Assembly (NCBI GenBank): GCA_015520115.1
Contig: WAQS01000017.1
Location: 1 to 6,595, forward strand
From: Ferroglobus sp.
GTDB taxonomy: Archaea; Halobacteriota; Archaeoglobi; Archaeoglobales; Archaeoglobaceae
Direction: 5' to 3'
DNA: 6,595 nucleotides
Shown: piece by piece, positions 1 through 5,918 of the stretch
Layout: each line of letters opens with the position of its first letter
How positions within the stretch are numbered: the first letter of the stretch is position 1
Translations under genes and position numbers: made by a program
The notes under the pieces: model-generated
Databases searched by the model: none
What the model saw: the letters and a program-made list of their open reading frames with translations, nothing else
Told to the model about the DNA's origin: nothing

Positions 1-694
1 GTAGAGATAATGATGAAAGCAACACAACGACTAAGATTATTTTCTCAAGTTTTTTCGAGTCGACTCTCAGAACAATTTTTTTGCCGAAAAAGTAGGCGAA
101 AGCTATAGAAGGTAGGCAAATCAAGAATTTCGAAAGGATGCTGTAGCTAACATGTCCGGAAAGCGTGAAGATTGTCAGTATTATTGCGTAAATGACGCTC
201 AGATAAGATATCATGAACTTTCTCACGAACTTCGAATCGTAACCTTGATTGACTAAAGCTATAACCACCTGCGGACCAGTCACACCGCTCAAAACCCCCA
301 AACTTCCGCTTAAAAAACCAGAGAAAATGAAAAGAGACTTTTCTTTCCTGATTTTATACCTGACATCGAAGAGCAATGCCAGCGATAAAACGAGCAAGCT
401 AAATCCTATAACGATTCCCAGCTCTCTTTCTGAGAAACTTTCGAAGAAGAAGTATCCGATTAAAGCTCCGACAAAGCTCCCGAAGTAGATTTCCTTCAGA
501 TTGAAATTCAATCGCTCTTTTACGAAGAAAATCAAGCTGACGAAGGATTCCATGAGAACAACGAGAACTACGGCGTTTTTCGGTCCAAATACGTTTGATA
601 AAATCGGAGAGAGTAAAACTACGCTACCAAATCCAGTTAAAGTCCTTACAATGTATGCGAGGAAGACCAAAGCGATTAGCGGAAAGATGTCCAT
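1..694 (-). CDS. TauE/SafE (TSUP) family membrane transporter, C-terminus cut by window edge
   Basis: I translated this gene from the minus strand. It starts at ATG 694-692 and stays open for 231 codons to the left edge with no stop. The family usually has about 250 residues, so perhaps 15-30 are missing. The product is almost entirely hydrophobic with short charged loops. It shows the two-fold repeat of TSUP carriers: an N-terminal LTGFGSVVLLSP segment (residues 19-30) and a second GSLGVLSGVTGP segment (129-140). The second is followed by a hydrophilic turn and FVRKFMISYLSVIYAI, as in the TauE/SafE domain. Members move sulfite, sulfonates or other small organic anions across the cytoplasmic membrane; the substrate here cannot be read from sequence. 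There is no Shine-Dalgarno, and a TATA-like box lies about 25 nt upstream, so the message is probably leaderless. It is divergent from the diheme cytochrome gene. The family call is fairly safe; a functional link to the neighbour is unproven. Confidence 0.85.
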   Translation of the reverse strand, partial: MDIFPLIALVFLAYIVRTLTGFGSVVLLSPILSNVFGPKNAVVLVVLMESFVSLIFFVKERLNFNLKEIYFGSFVGALIGYFFFESFSERELGIVIGFSLLVLSLALLFDVRYKIRKEKSLFIFSGFLSGSLGVLSGVTGPQVVIALVNQGYDSKFVRKFMISYLSVIYAIILTIFTLSGHVSYSILSKFLICLPSIAFAYFFGKKIVLRVDSKKLEKIILVVVLLSSLSL

Positions 695-714
695 ACAGTA
701 AGTTTTCGAAAAAT

Positions 715-722
715 CTTTAAAA
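715..722 (-). promoter_or_regulatory. Candidate TATA box (box A) for the TSUP transporter gene
   Basis: On the minus strand this reads TTTTAAAG. Its centre lies about 25 nt before the ATG at 694, the spacing expected if transcription starts at or next to the start codon. That agrees with the absence of a ribosome site. A 10-bp palindrome, TTTTCGAAAA (703-712), lies between the box and the start codon. The region is A/T-rich, so chance matches are easy. Confidence 0.4.
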
Positions 723-830
723 CTATCACTGTCGATAATTATGGTTTTAATCTAATATTTTTATTTTTCTCTCATGTGTTACTGGGAGTTTCGCTGCTAA
801 CCCCGTAGAAAAAATAGCAAGTTCTGCTTT

Positions 831-847
831 TATTCAACTGTTGAATA
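831..847. repeat. Perfect 17-bp palindrome in divergent intergenic region, candidate operator
   Basis: The sequence TATTCAACTGTTGAATA has two perfect 8-bp arms around a single central T. It sits between the divergent TSUP and diheme cytochrome genes, 137 nt from one start codon and 131 nt from the other. The octamer AATAGCAA occurs just before it (813-820) and again overlapping its right arm (844-851). Two weaker inverted repeats follow: AAACA-T-TGTTT (876-886) and TTTAAT-GA-ATTAAA (888-901). The shape and position fit a dimeric regulator's binding site, but no regulator is encoded here and none can be named. There is no T-tract next to it, so a terminator is unlikely. Confidence 0.4.
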
Positions 848-933
848 GCAAATCATCTATTTAGCTTCAGATGTAAAACATTGTTTGTTTAATGAATTAA
901 ATACGCGAACTTTTAGAGAAAAACCCCGCAAGC

Positions 934-940
934 GATAAAT
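934..940 (+). promoter_or_regulatory. Weak candidate TATA box for the diheme cytochrome gene
   Basis: GATAAAT lies about 40 nt before the chosen start at 978. A start of transcription some 26 nt downstream (near 963) would leave a short leader that still contains the GGTGATG ribosome site at 966-972. The match to the archaeal box A is partial, and other A/T stretches upstream (for example around 888-901) could serve instead. Confidence 0.3.
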
Positions 941-965
941 GCTTCCTAATTCATACTATCATAAT

Positions 966-972
966 GGTGATG
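966..972 (+). promoter_or_regulatory. Ribosome binding site that fixes the diheme cytochrome start
   Basis: GGTGATG matches the archaeal anti-Shine-Dalgarno complement (GGAGGTGATC). The GGTGA core ends 7 nt before ATG 978 and 10 nt before ATG 981. A more upstream in-frame ATG at 939 has no such site and would place 13 polar residues in front of the Tat motif. The site therefore argues for a start at 978 or 981. Confidence 0.65.
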
Positions 973-977
973 TAAAT

Positions 978-1859
978 ATGATGACACGACGCGGTTTTTT
1001 GGGATTTGCTGGGGCTGTTATTGCTACAGCTCTCGGCATGGCTTGCACTCAGGAGGAAAAACCAATTACAACACCAACGCCAGAAGTTAAGGAAAAGGTG
1101 GTTGTAAAAGAGGTCCTCAAACCGCTACCGATGCCTCCGTGGCCTTATAAGAAAATCGATCCGGATTACGCTGCCGAGCTTGGCTATCAAGGATACATGG
1201 GTAAAACGTTCGATGGGGAGAAGCTTCCGGGTAAAGCTTGCTGCTTCGGAGCGTTTTATGCGATAGTGAAACCTCTCGCTGAAGAGGTCGGCTCGCCTTA
1301 TACGGAATTCCTGCCGGTTGCCTCCATTGCCACGGTTGGAGAAGGAGGATTGGTCGGCTGGGCTTCGCTTTGTGGAGCTTTAAACGGAGCAGCTTGGGCG
1401 ATATGGCTCGTAGCTCCGGAAGAGGAGGCTAAGAAGGTCATAGATGAGCTTTACGCTTGGTACATGTATGAAGAGCTACCGAAATACACACCTCCGAAAG
1501 CGATGAAAGCTGAGCTAAGCCCCTTCCCGACTTCCGTAGCGAACTCCGTTCTTTGCCATGCTTCCGTCACGAACTGGTGTGAGGTCAGCGGATACAAAGC
1601 GTTCTCCAAGGAGAGGTCAGAGAGGTGCGGAAGGCTTACCGCTGATGTGGCTAAGAAAGCTGTTGAGCTTCTTAATGCTGTCCACGAAGGCACGTTCGTT
1701 CCGGCGTATCCGCTTGATGACAAAACGAAAAGCTGTAAGAGTTGCCACACCAAGGGAAGTGCCCTTGAAAACACGAGAGGAAAAATGGCTTGCTGGAGCT
1801 GCCACACGGAAGAAGGAGCAATGCGCGTTGAGCAAGTGAAGGGACATCCAGAGATCTGA
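978..1859 (+). CDS. Tat-exported diheme c-type cytochrome lipoprotein, split-Soret cytochrome c-like (C_GCAxxG_C_C family)
   Basis: The product has 293 residues. It starts MMTRRGFLGFAG, a twin-arginine (Tat) signal, running into ALGMAC, a lipobox with Cys23 as the likely lipidated residue. The protein is thus predicted to be folded in the cytoplasm, exported and membrane-anchored outside. A charged, Thr/Pro-containing linker (about 24-55) follows. The middle part resembles the C_GCAxxG_C_C redox family: CCFGA (88-92), GEGGLVGWASLCGALNGA (121-138, Cys132), then Cys193, Cys201 and Cys217. At the C-terminus are two heme c sites, CKSCH (253-257) and CWSCH (272-276). His194, His236 and His290 are possible distal ligands. 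This order (cysteine-rich domain, then two closely spaced hemes) is that of split-Soret cytochrome c, whose Desulfovibrio structure has two stacked hemes and an iron-sulfur centre. Split-Soret identity is from memory of the family. The physiological partner is unknown; an extracytoplasmic electron carrier is the safe reading. Confidence 0.8.
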   Translation: MMTRRGFLGFAGAVIATALGMACTQEEKPITTPTPEVKEKVVVKEVLKPLPMPPWPYKKIDPDYAAELGYQGYMGKTFDGEKLPGKACCFGAFYAIVKPLAEEVGSPYTEFLPVASIATVGEGGLVGWASLCGALNGAAWAIWLVAPEEEAKKVIDELYAWYMYEELPKYTPPKAMKAELSPFPTSVANSVLCHASVTNWCEVSGYKAFSKERSERCGRLTADVAKKAVELLNAVHEGTFVPAYPLDDKTKSCKSCHTKGSALENTRGKMACWSCHTEEGAMRVEQVKGHPEI

Positions 1860-1922
1860 TTCAGAAAGTACGGCCATCATCATCGCATAGCTCAGATACT
1901 GCCAGATTCATCACTCAAAATC

Positions 1923-1936
1923 TTTTTTACTTTTTT
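1923..1936 (+). terminator. T-tract terminator after the diheme cytochrome gene
   Basis: Two runs of six T separated by AC lie 64-77 nt after the stop codon and just before the mtnA promoter. Archaeal transcription commonly ends at such U-rich tracts without needing a hairpin, and no convincing hairpin precedes it. The rest of 1860-1989 holds no gene that I can see. Confidence 0.5.
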
Positions 1937-1962
1937 GGATATAAACTTTTGCTGCGCAAACG

Positions 1963-1969
1963 TTTTTAT
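1963..1969 (+). promoter_or_regulatory. Candidate TATA box for mtnA
   Basis: TTTTTAT is centred 24 nt before the mtnA ATG, consistent with a leaderless transcript, and there is no good ribosome site in front of that ATG. A 13-bp inverted repeat, TTTGC-TGC-GCAAA (1948-1960), abuts it upstream where a regulator or TFB would sit. A second A/T box, ATATAAA (1939-1945), is an alternative that would give a longer leader. Confidence 0.45.
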
Positions 1970-1989
1970 CTCAACAAAAAGGCAAAGTT

Positions 1990-3021
1990 ATGCGAACGAT
2001 ATTTTGGGAGGATTGCGTTAAACTCATAGACCAGACCAAGCTGCCGGAAAAATTCGAGATTCTTGAGTGCAGAAGAGTTGAGGAGCTTGCTGAAGCGATA
2101 AAAAAACTTGCTGTTAGGGGTGCTCCTGCTTTAGAAGCAGCTGGAGCTTACGGAATTGCTTTGGCAGCCCACGAAAAAGATTTTTCCTCAGTGGACGAGA
2201 TGAAGGAGTATTTGAAAAAATCCGCTGAACTTCTTGCTTCCACTCGACCTACGGCGGTGAATCTTTTCGTCGGAATTGAAAGAGCTTTAAAAGCTGCTTT
2301 GAAAGGGGAAAGCGTCGAGGAAATTAGAAAGCTCGCACTGGAAGAAGCTGAAAAAATAGCTGAAGAAGATGTGGAAAGGAACAAACTCATGGGAAGGTTC
2401 GGAGCTAAGCTTATCGAGGACGGAGACACTATTTTGACGATTTGCAACACTGGAAGACTTGCCACCGTCGACTGGGGAACTGCTTTGGGAGTTATAAGAA
2501 GCGCTGTTGAGGAAGGAAAGAGGGTTAAAGTCATAGCCTGCGAAACTCGACCGCTGAATCAAGGCTCAAGGCTCACAGCTTGGGAGTTAATGCAGGACGG
2601 AATAGATGTAACGCTCATAGCCGACAGCATGGCGGGAATAGTTATGCAGAGGGGGATGGTTGACAAGGTTATAGTGGGAGCCGATAGAATCGTGAAGGAT
2701 GCGGTGTTCAACAAAATAGGAACTTACACCTTGGCAGTTCTCGCAAAAGAGCACGGAATTCCTTTCTTCGTCGCCGCTCCGATAACGACTTTCGATTGGG
2801 ACAGAGAAGCCAAGGACGTTGAGATAGAGGAGAGAAGCGAGGATGAGCTTATTTACTGCCACATAACCTGCAAAAGCAAGTTCATAGCTCCGAAAGGTGT
2901 GAAGGTATTCAATCCGGCTTTCGATGCCACGCCGCTGAAGTACGTTTCGGCTATAATTACTGAGAGGGGTGTTGTGTTTCCGCCATACGAGGAGAATGTT
3001 CCCAAGATTCTGAAAAAATAA
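1990..3021 (+). CDS. mtnA: S-methyl-5-thioribose-1-phosphate isomerase (MtnA, eIF-2B alpha/beta/delta-like family)
   Basis: This cytoplasmic enzyme isomerises methylthioribose-1-phosphate to methylthioribulose-1-phosphate in the salvage of methylthioadenosine, the by-product of polyamine and related S-adenosylmethionine reactions. At 343 residues it has the family's usual length. The N-terminus MRTIFWED...LIDQTKLP (1-19) is typical and supports the start. Family motifs follow in order: VRGAPA (42-47), STRPTAVNL (84-92), ICNTGRLAT (151-159) with the presumed catalytic Cys152, ETRPLNQGSRLTAWEL (185-200), IADSMAG (210-216), GADRIVKDAVFNKIGT (230-245) with the presumed catalytic Asp232, and the C-terminal NPAFDATPLKYVSAIITERGV. 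The NPAFDxTP end and the length favour MtnA over ribose-1,5-bisphosphate isomerase or a true eIF-2B subunit of the same fold. It stands alone with its own promoter and converges on the nor operon, with only 7 nt between the stop codons. No functional link to the neighbours is evident. Confidence 0.93.
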   Translation: MRTIFWEDCVKLIDQTKLPEKFEILECRRVEELAEAIKKLAVRGAPALEAAGAYGIALAAHEKDFSSVDEMKEYLKKSAELLASTRPTAVNLFVGIERALKAALKGESVEEIRKLALEEAEKIAEEDVERNKLMGRFGAKLIEDGDTILTICNTGRLATVDWGTALGVIRSAVEEGKRVKVIACETRPLNQGSRLTAWELMQDGIDVTLIADSMAGIVMQRGMVDKVIVGADRIVKDAVFNKIGTYTLAVLAKEHGIPFFVAAPITTFDWDREAKDVEIEERSEDELIYCHITCKSKFIAPKGVKVFNPAFDATPLKYVSAIITERGVVFPPYEENVPKILKK

Positions 3022-3034
3022 AAAATTTTTATTT
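3016..3034. terminator. Shared bidirectional A/T palindrome terminator spanning two stop codons
   Basis: Two perfect 9-bp arms surround the single base at 3025, AAATAAAAA on the left and TTTTTATTT on the right. The mtnA stop (TAA, 3019-3021) and the stop of the convergent cytochrome gene (TAA on the minus strand, 3031-3029) both lie inside it. Each strand reads as a run of T as polymerase leaves its gene: T5-A-T3-AA-T5 for mtnA and T5-onward for the nor operon, where minus-strand T6-A-T6 follows. It fits archaeal U-tract termination in both directions. Confidence 0.65.
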
Positions 3035-3439
3035 AATTTTTCTTAGAGCTAAGGCTCCAGCTGCAAGAAGCAAAAGAATTCCGAATCCTGGCGATTTCTT
3101 TTCGGTCACTATTTTTTCTGGTGTTGGAGTTGGAGTGGGGGTTTCAGTTGGTGTCGGTGTCGGGGCGAAGGATTTTATGTACTCTATTACGCTCTTTATT
3201 TCCTCATCACTTAACTCTGGAAAAGCTGGCATCTTGCCTTTTCCGTTCTTTATCGCATCGTATATTTCTTCGTAGCTCTTATCCTTCCAGTATTCCGGAT
3301 CTGAAAAGTCCACTCCTTTGTCTTCTTGCCCGTCACCCTTCTCTCCGTGACACATCTGGCACTTTTTCTCGTAAATCGTTTTGCCATCCTCGGCTGCCAC
3401 CGGGAAAGTTAGCAATAGTAGAATCAACAGCCACCTCAC
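3029..3439 (-). CDS. Small exported monoheme class I cytochrome c with PGF-CTERM archaeosortase tail
   Basis: The product has 136 residues and starts with GTG (3439-3437). A GGTGGTGG ribosome site just upstream overlaps the end of the heme O synthase gene, whose stop is one base away. Residues 1-16 (MRWLLILLLLTFPVAA) form a Sec signal peptide. A single class I cytochrome c domain follows: heme site CQMCH (27-31) and a probable distal Met70 in GKMPAFPELSDEE. Residues 92-107 are a Pro/Thr repeat linker (PTPTPTETPTPTPTP), likely extended and possibly O-glycosylated. The end, SPGFGILLLLAAGALALRKIK (from 116), matches PGF-CTERM: PGF, a hydrophobic helix, then basic residues. In archaea an archaeosortase processes this tail to give a lipid-anchored protein. 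It is the last gene of the nor operon, so a membrane-tethered electron donor to NorC is the simplest role. That role is inference; the domain and tail reading is direct. Confidence 0.9.
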   Translation of the reverse strand: MRWLLILLLLTFPVAAEDGKTIYEKKCQMCHGEKGDGQEDKGVDFSDPEYWKDKSYEEIYDAIKNGKGKMPAFPELSDEEIKSVIEYIKSFAPTPTPTETPTPTPTPEKIVTEKKSPGFGILLLLAAGALALRKIK

Positions 3440-3440
3440 G

Positions 3441-4298
3441 CTACCACCACCCTACTGAAAGGAAGAGGTACAATATAAAGACTATCCCTAAGTGGGGATT
3501 GCTCAGCTTGAAAAGTTTGTAGTGGGCTTTGGCATCGCTCAACTTCAAAAGAAGCTTGACGAGGGGGTAGTTCAGCAACGCCACGATAGATAGGCTGAAA
3601 GCGTCGTTGCTGAGGGTTGAGAAGACTGCGAAAGTTGTGAGTACGTAAAGGGAGGTGAACACAGCTATGGCGTTAATAACTTTCTCTCTATCCTTTACAA
3701 CGGGAAGCATCGGCACTCCAGCTTTTCTATAATCTTCTCTGTAAAAGACTGCGAGACTCCAGATGTGTACGGGGGTCCAGAATACTATGAGCATAGCAAG
3801 AAGGAACGATTGGAGAGAGATTAGCTCGCTGGTCATTGCTGAGTAAGCTCCAAGGAGAGGAGCTGCCCCACCGGGAGATGCTATGAGTATGTTGTAAGGC
3901 GTTAGCCTCTTCAGTTTGTAGTTGTAGCTGAGAACGAAAGCAGCTCCGACGATTCCCCATAATAGAACGTAAATGTTGATCAGAGAAGCTAAAGCAAGTC
4001 CGACAATGAGAAGAAGAGTTCCGAAAATTAAAGCGTTCTTTTCCCTCACAGCCTTTCTTGGCACAGGTCTATGTTTGGTTCTGCTCATTATTGCATCTAT
4101 GTCTCTGTCAAGGTAAGCTGTAATCGCATTAACCCCGGAACAGCTCAGAAACACCGAAAGAATTAGAGCTAATAGAACTCCCACGCTTCCGTTGTAAACG
4201 GAAAGCGCTTCGACTAAAGCTGTGAGTAGGAGTAATGCTGTTAACTTAGGCTTCGTAAGCAAAAAATAGTTGAGAAAGCTATTCAAGATAGTGACCAT
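3441..4298 (-). CDS. ctaB: Heme O synthase (protoheme IX farnesyltransferase, UbiA prenyltransferase family)
   Basis: This integral membrane enzyme attaches an isoprenoid chain to the 2-vinyl group of protoheme, giving heme O. Its 285 residues and many hydrophobic helices match the CtaB/CyoE family. The first Asp-rich motif, NAITAYLDRDIDAIMSRTKHRP (from 57), carries Asn57, Asp64 and Asp68 for the magnesium-diphosphate site. YNYKLKRLTPYNI (125-137) and WTPVHIWSLAVFYREDYRKAG (from 174) followed by VPMLPVV are heme-O-synthase-specific, so this is not a quinone or lipid prenyltransferase. The ATG at 4298 overlaps the last 20 bases of norB, and a purine-rich GGGGGATAG lies before it, indicating coupled translation. 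The cytochrome c gene begins one base after its stop. Its place inside a nitric oxide reductase operon suggests that NorB receives O-type heme. The prenyl chain may be longer than farnesyl in an archaeon; the sequence does not tell. The symbol follows bacterial usage. Confidence 0.92.
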   Translation of the reverse strand: MVTILNSFLNYFLLTKPKLTALLLLTALVEALSVYNGSVGVLLALILSVFLSCSGVNAITAYLDRDIDAIMSRTKHRPVPRKAVREKNALIFGTLLLIVGLALASLINIYVLLWGIVGAAFVLSYNYKLKRLTPYNILIASPGGAAPLLGAYSAMTSELISLQSFLLAMLIVFWTPVHIWSLAVFYREDYRKAGVPMLPVVKDREKVINAIAVFTSLYVLTTFAVFSTLSNDAFSLSIVALLNYPLVKLLLKLSDAKAHYKLFKLSNPHLGIVFILYLFLSVGWW

Positions 4299-5913
4299 AC
4301 TCTATCCCCCTTGCGAGTTTGCTCGCCATGATCACCGCCAGAACTCCAAGTCCCACGTAAGCTATTGCTGAGAGGGTGAATGGAATCCAGAGATTTCCGA
4401 ATTCAAGGACTGCGGAGGAGGAAAAGCTCCAAAGTCCGGTGGTGCCTATTAGCGAGAAGAACACCGCCAAGACTACAAGGAACGGGAAGTGATCGAATGT
4501 TGTTAGGAAACTCTTCTTTGCAGCAGCTGGCTTGTACTCCTCTCCCTCAACTGGCATGAGAATGTGTCGAAGCATCGAAGCTGCTAAGTAGAGGTATCCG
4601 AGGAAAACCATTGCTCCTCCGAAAACTATTCCGGGAACGAAGGGGAACCTCGCTTCAAGAACTTTTTGCCATGGCTCGGAAAGAATCCAGTAGTGGTAGA
4701 TCTGCACCGTCCCAGCTAAACCAAAGGAAGTGGCGAGGATAACTTGCCCGATGAACATCAGCCAGAAAGCCTTTTTACCCCACGAAACGAAGGTTCTGTC
4801 CACGGGTTTTCCTGTTAAGTCTGGCAAAGCGAGATAAAGAAGGGCTATTGCACCCATTGCAAAGGCCATCATACATTCATGGCCATGACTTGGTGTGACC
4901 CAAGTTCCGTGCTCCCACCAGTTCGTCCAGGGCCAAGTTTGCATTAAGCCGAGGAGCGAAACTCCGATGAATCCGAAGATGAGTATTCCGACCATGAAGT
5001 AAAGACTCGGTATATTGGGGAAGGGATGCTTCAATTCCTTAGCGATTCTGAGGGACTCCAAAGCCATCAGAGCGAGGGGAACTATTTCGAGAACGCTTAT
5101 AACACCTCCGAGCATAATCCAGAAGGTTGGCGTCCCTATCCAGAAATAGTGGTGTCCCTGCCCTATTATTCCAGATGTAGCTGCCAGAATGACGTCGTAG
5201 AATATGTATTTGTCAACGACTTTTTTAACTCTCGGATCCGGAATCAGAAGCATTAGGACGAGTCCTATAGCTCCGGCATAGGCTATCTCCAAGCTCCCTT
5301 CAACCCAGTAGTGGACAGTCCACCATCTAAAGTACTCGCTGACGACGACGCTCTTGAAGAACAAGTTCCCCGGAATGTAAAGGAGGAACGTTCCGGCAGC
5401 GCCTATTACGAGTGCCCATAAAGCTAAAGGCCACTCTTTCGGACTTGGAAGAGTTTTTAGGACGACCACAGCCACTATAATGAATCCTATGAGGATGAAT
5501 ATGTCCCAAAGTCTCCCAGCCTCGACGTACTCTTTTCCTTCAACGAGCATCGGTTGATTAGCAATCCATATGTTCGTTCCAGTTTGCATTAACGGAAGGG
5601 TTGCGAATATTCCTACGACAACGAAGACGAAAACTACTGCAAGCAGTTTAACCAAGCTCTGCCCCCACAGATCTCTCTTGGAAAGTATCGGCGTAAGGTA
5701 AAAGACCGCTGCAAATGTTGCTGCGAACAGCCAGAGTAGCAGTGCGTTTATGTGGTAGGCTCTAACCAAGTTGAAGTTCGCTATTCCCGAAAGCAAATCC
5801 GGATTGAGGTAGTATAGAGCAAGAAGTCCTCCGGCTACGAGCTGAACGAAGAAAAGAATCAAGGCTATAACGGCGAAGGGCAAAGCAAGCATCTGCGACC
5901 TGTACTCCGGCAC
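4279..5913 (-). CDS. norB: Nitric oxide reductase catalytic subunit NorB, cytochrome-c-type, with extra C-terminal membrane segments
   Basis: This membrane subunit reduces two NO to N2O at a heme/FeB centre. The ligands can be mapped: His54 (RAYHINA) and His345 for the low-spin heme; His343 (SHGHE) for the high-spin heme; His201 (VHYWVEG), His254 and His255 (GQGHHYFWIGTP) plus Glu205 for non-heme FeB. Glu209 and Glu276 match the conserved acidic residues near the site, and EGKEYVE (125-131) matches the loop whose Glu binds the calcium between the hemes. Glu205 and the lack of a Tyr-His pair exclude an oxygen reductase. Bacterial NorB has about 460 residues and 12 helices; this one has 544. 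After helix 12 (about 425-450) come a charged linker and two more hydrophobic segments (about 475-500 and 510-530). The start is GTG (5913-5911), supported by GGGGGTGA just upstream, which overlaps the norC stop; ATG at codon 8 is the alternative. norC ends 5 nt upstream. Confidence 0.95.
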   Translation of the reverse strand: MPEYRSQMLALPFAVIALILFFVQLVAGGLLALYYLNPDLLSGIANFNLVRAYHINALLLWLFAATFAAVFYLTPILSKRDLWGQSLVKLLAVVFVFVVVGIFATLPLMQTGTNIWIANQPMLVEGKEYVEAGRLWDIFILIGFIIVAVVVLKTLPSPKEWPLALWALVIGAAGTFLLYIPGNLFFKSVVVSEYFRWWTVHYWVEGSLEIAYAGAIGLVLMLLIPDPRVKKVVDKYIFYDVILAATSGIIGQGHHYFWIGTPTFWIMLGGVISVLEIVPLALMALESLRIAKELKHPFPNIPSLYFMVGILIFGFIGVSLLGLMQTWPWTNWWEHGTWVTPSHGHECMMAFAMGAIALLYLALPDLTGKPVDRTFVSWGKKAFWLMFIGQVILATSFGLAGTVQIYHYWILSEPWQKVLEARFPFVPGIVFGGAMVFLGYLYLAASMLRHILMPVEGEEYKPAAAKKSFLTTFDHFPFLVVLAVFFSLIGTTGLWSFSSSAVLEFGNLWIPFTLSAIAYVGLGVLAVIMASKLARGIEYGHYLE

Positions 5914-5918
5914 CTAAC

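Noticed and set aside
249..701. Two plus-strand open frames (249-488 and 501-701)
   Set aside because: They are lysine/threonine/serine-rich shadows of the minus-strand transporter, whose translation is continuous, hydrophobic and family-like across the same bases.
939..977. Upstream ATG start for the diheme cytochrome
   Set aside because: It adds 13 polar residues ahead of the Tat motif and lacks a ribosome site, whereas GGTGATG lies correctly before ATG 978.
978..984. ATGATGA resembling a C box of a C/D guide RNA
   Set aside because: It is the start codon region of the diheme cytochrome, and I found no properly spaced D box or guide structure.
1451..1883. Minus-strand and second plus-frame open frames inside the cytochrome gene
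   Set aside because: They overlap a gene with a Tat signal and two heme motifs, and show no recognisable domain or start signal.
2148..2862. Three minus-strand open frames inside mtnA
   Set aside because: They are low-complexity serine-rich antisense shadows of a strongly conserved enzyme.
1990..3021. Reading mtnA as a translation initiation factor eIF-2B subunit or ribose-1,5-bisphosphate isomerase
   Set aside because: The N-terminal DQTKLP region, Cys152/Asp232 motifs, NPAFDATP end and 343-residue length together fit MtnA better.
3121..3522. Plus-strand open frame across the small cytochrome
   Set aside because: It is antisense to the heme motif and signal peptide of the real gene, with no domain or promoter of its own.
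4279..5913. NorB as an oxygen reductase, quinol-type NOR or NO dismutase
   Set aside because: The FeB glutamate in VHYWVEG and the intact His ligands point to NO reduction. There is no N-terminal quinol-NOR extension, and a NorC subunit is encoded directly upstream.
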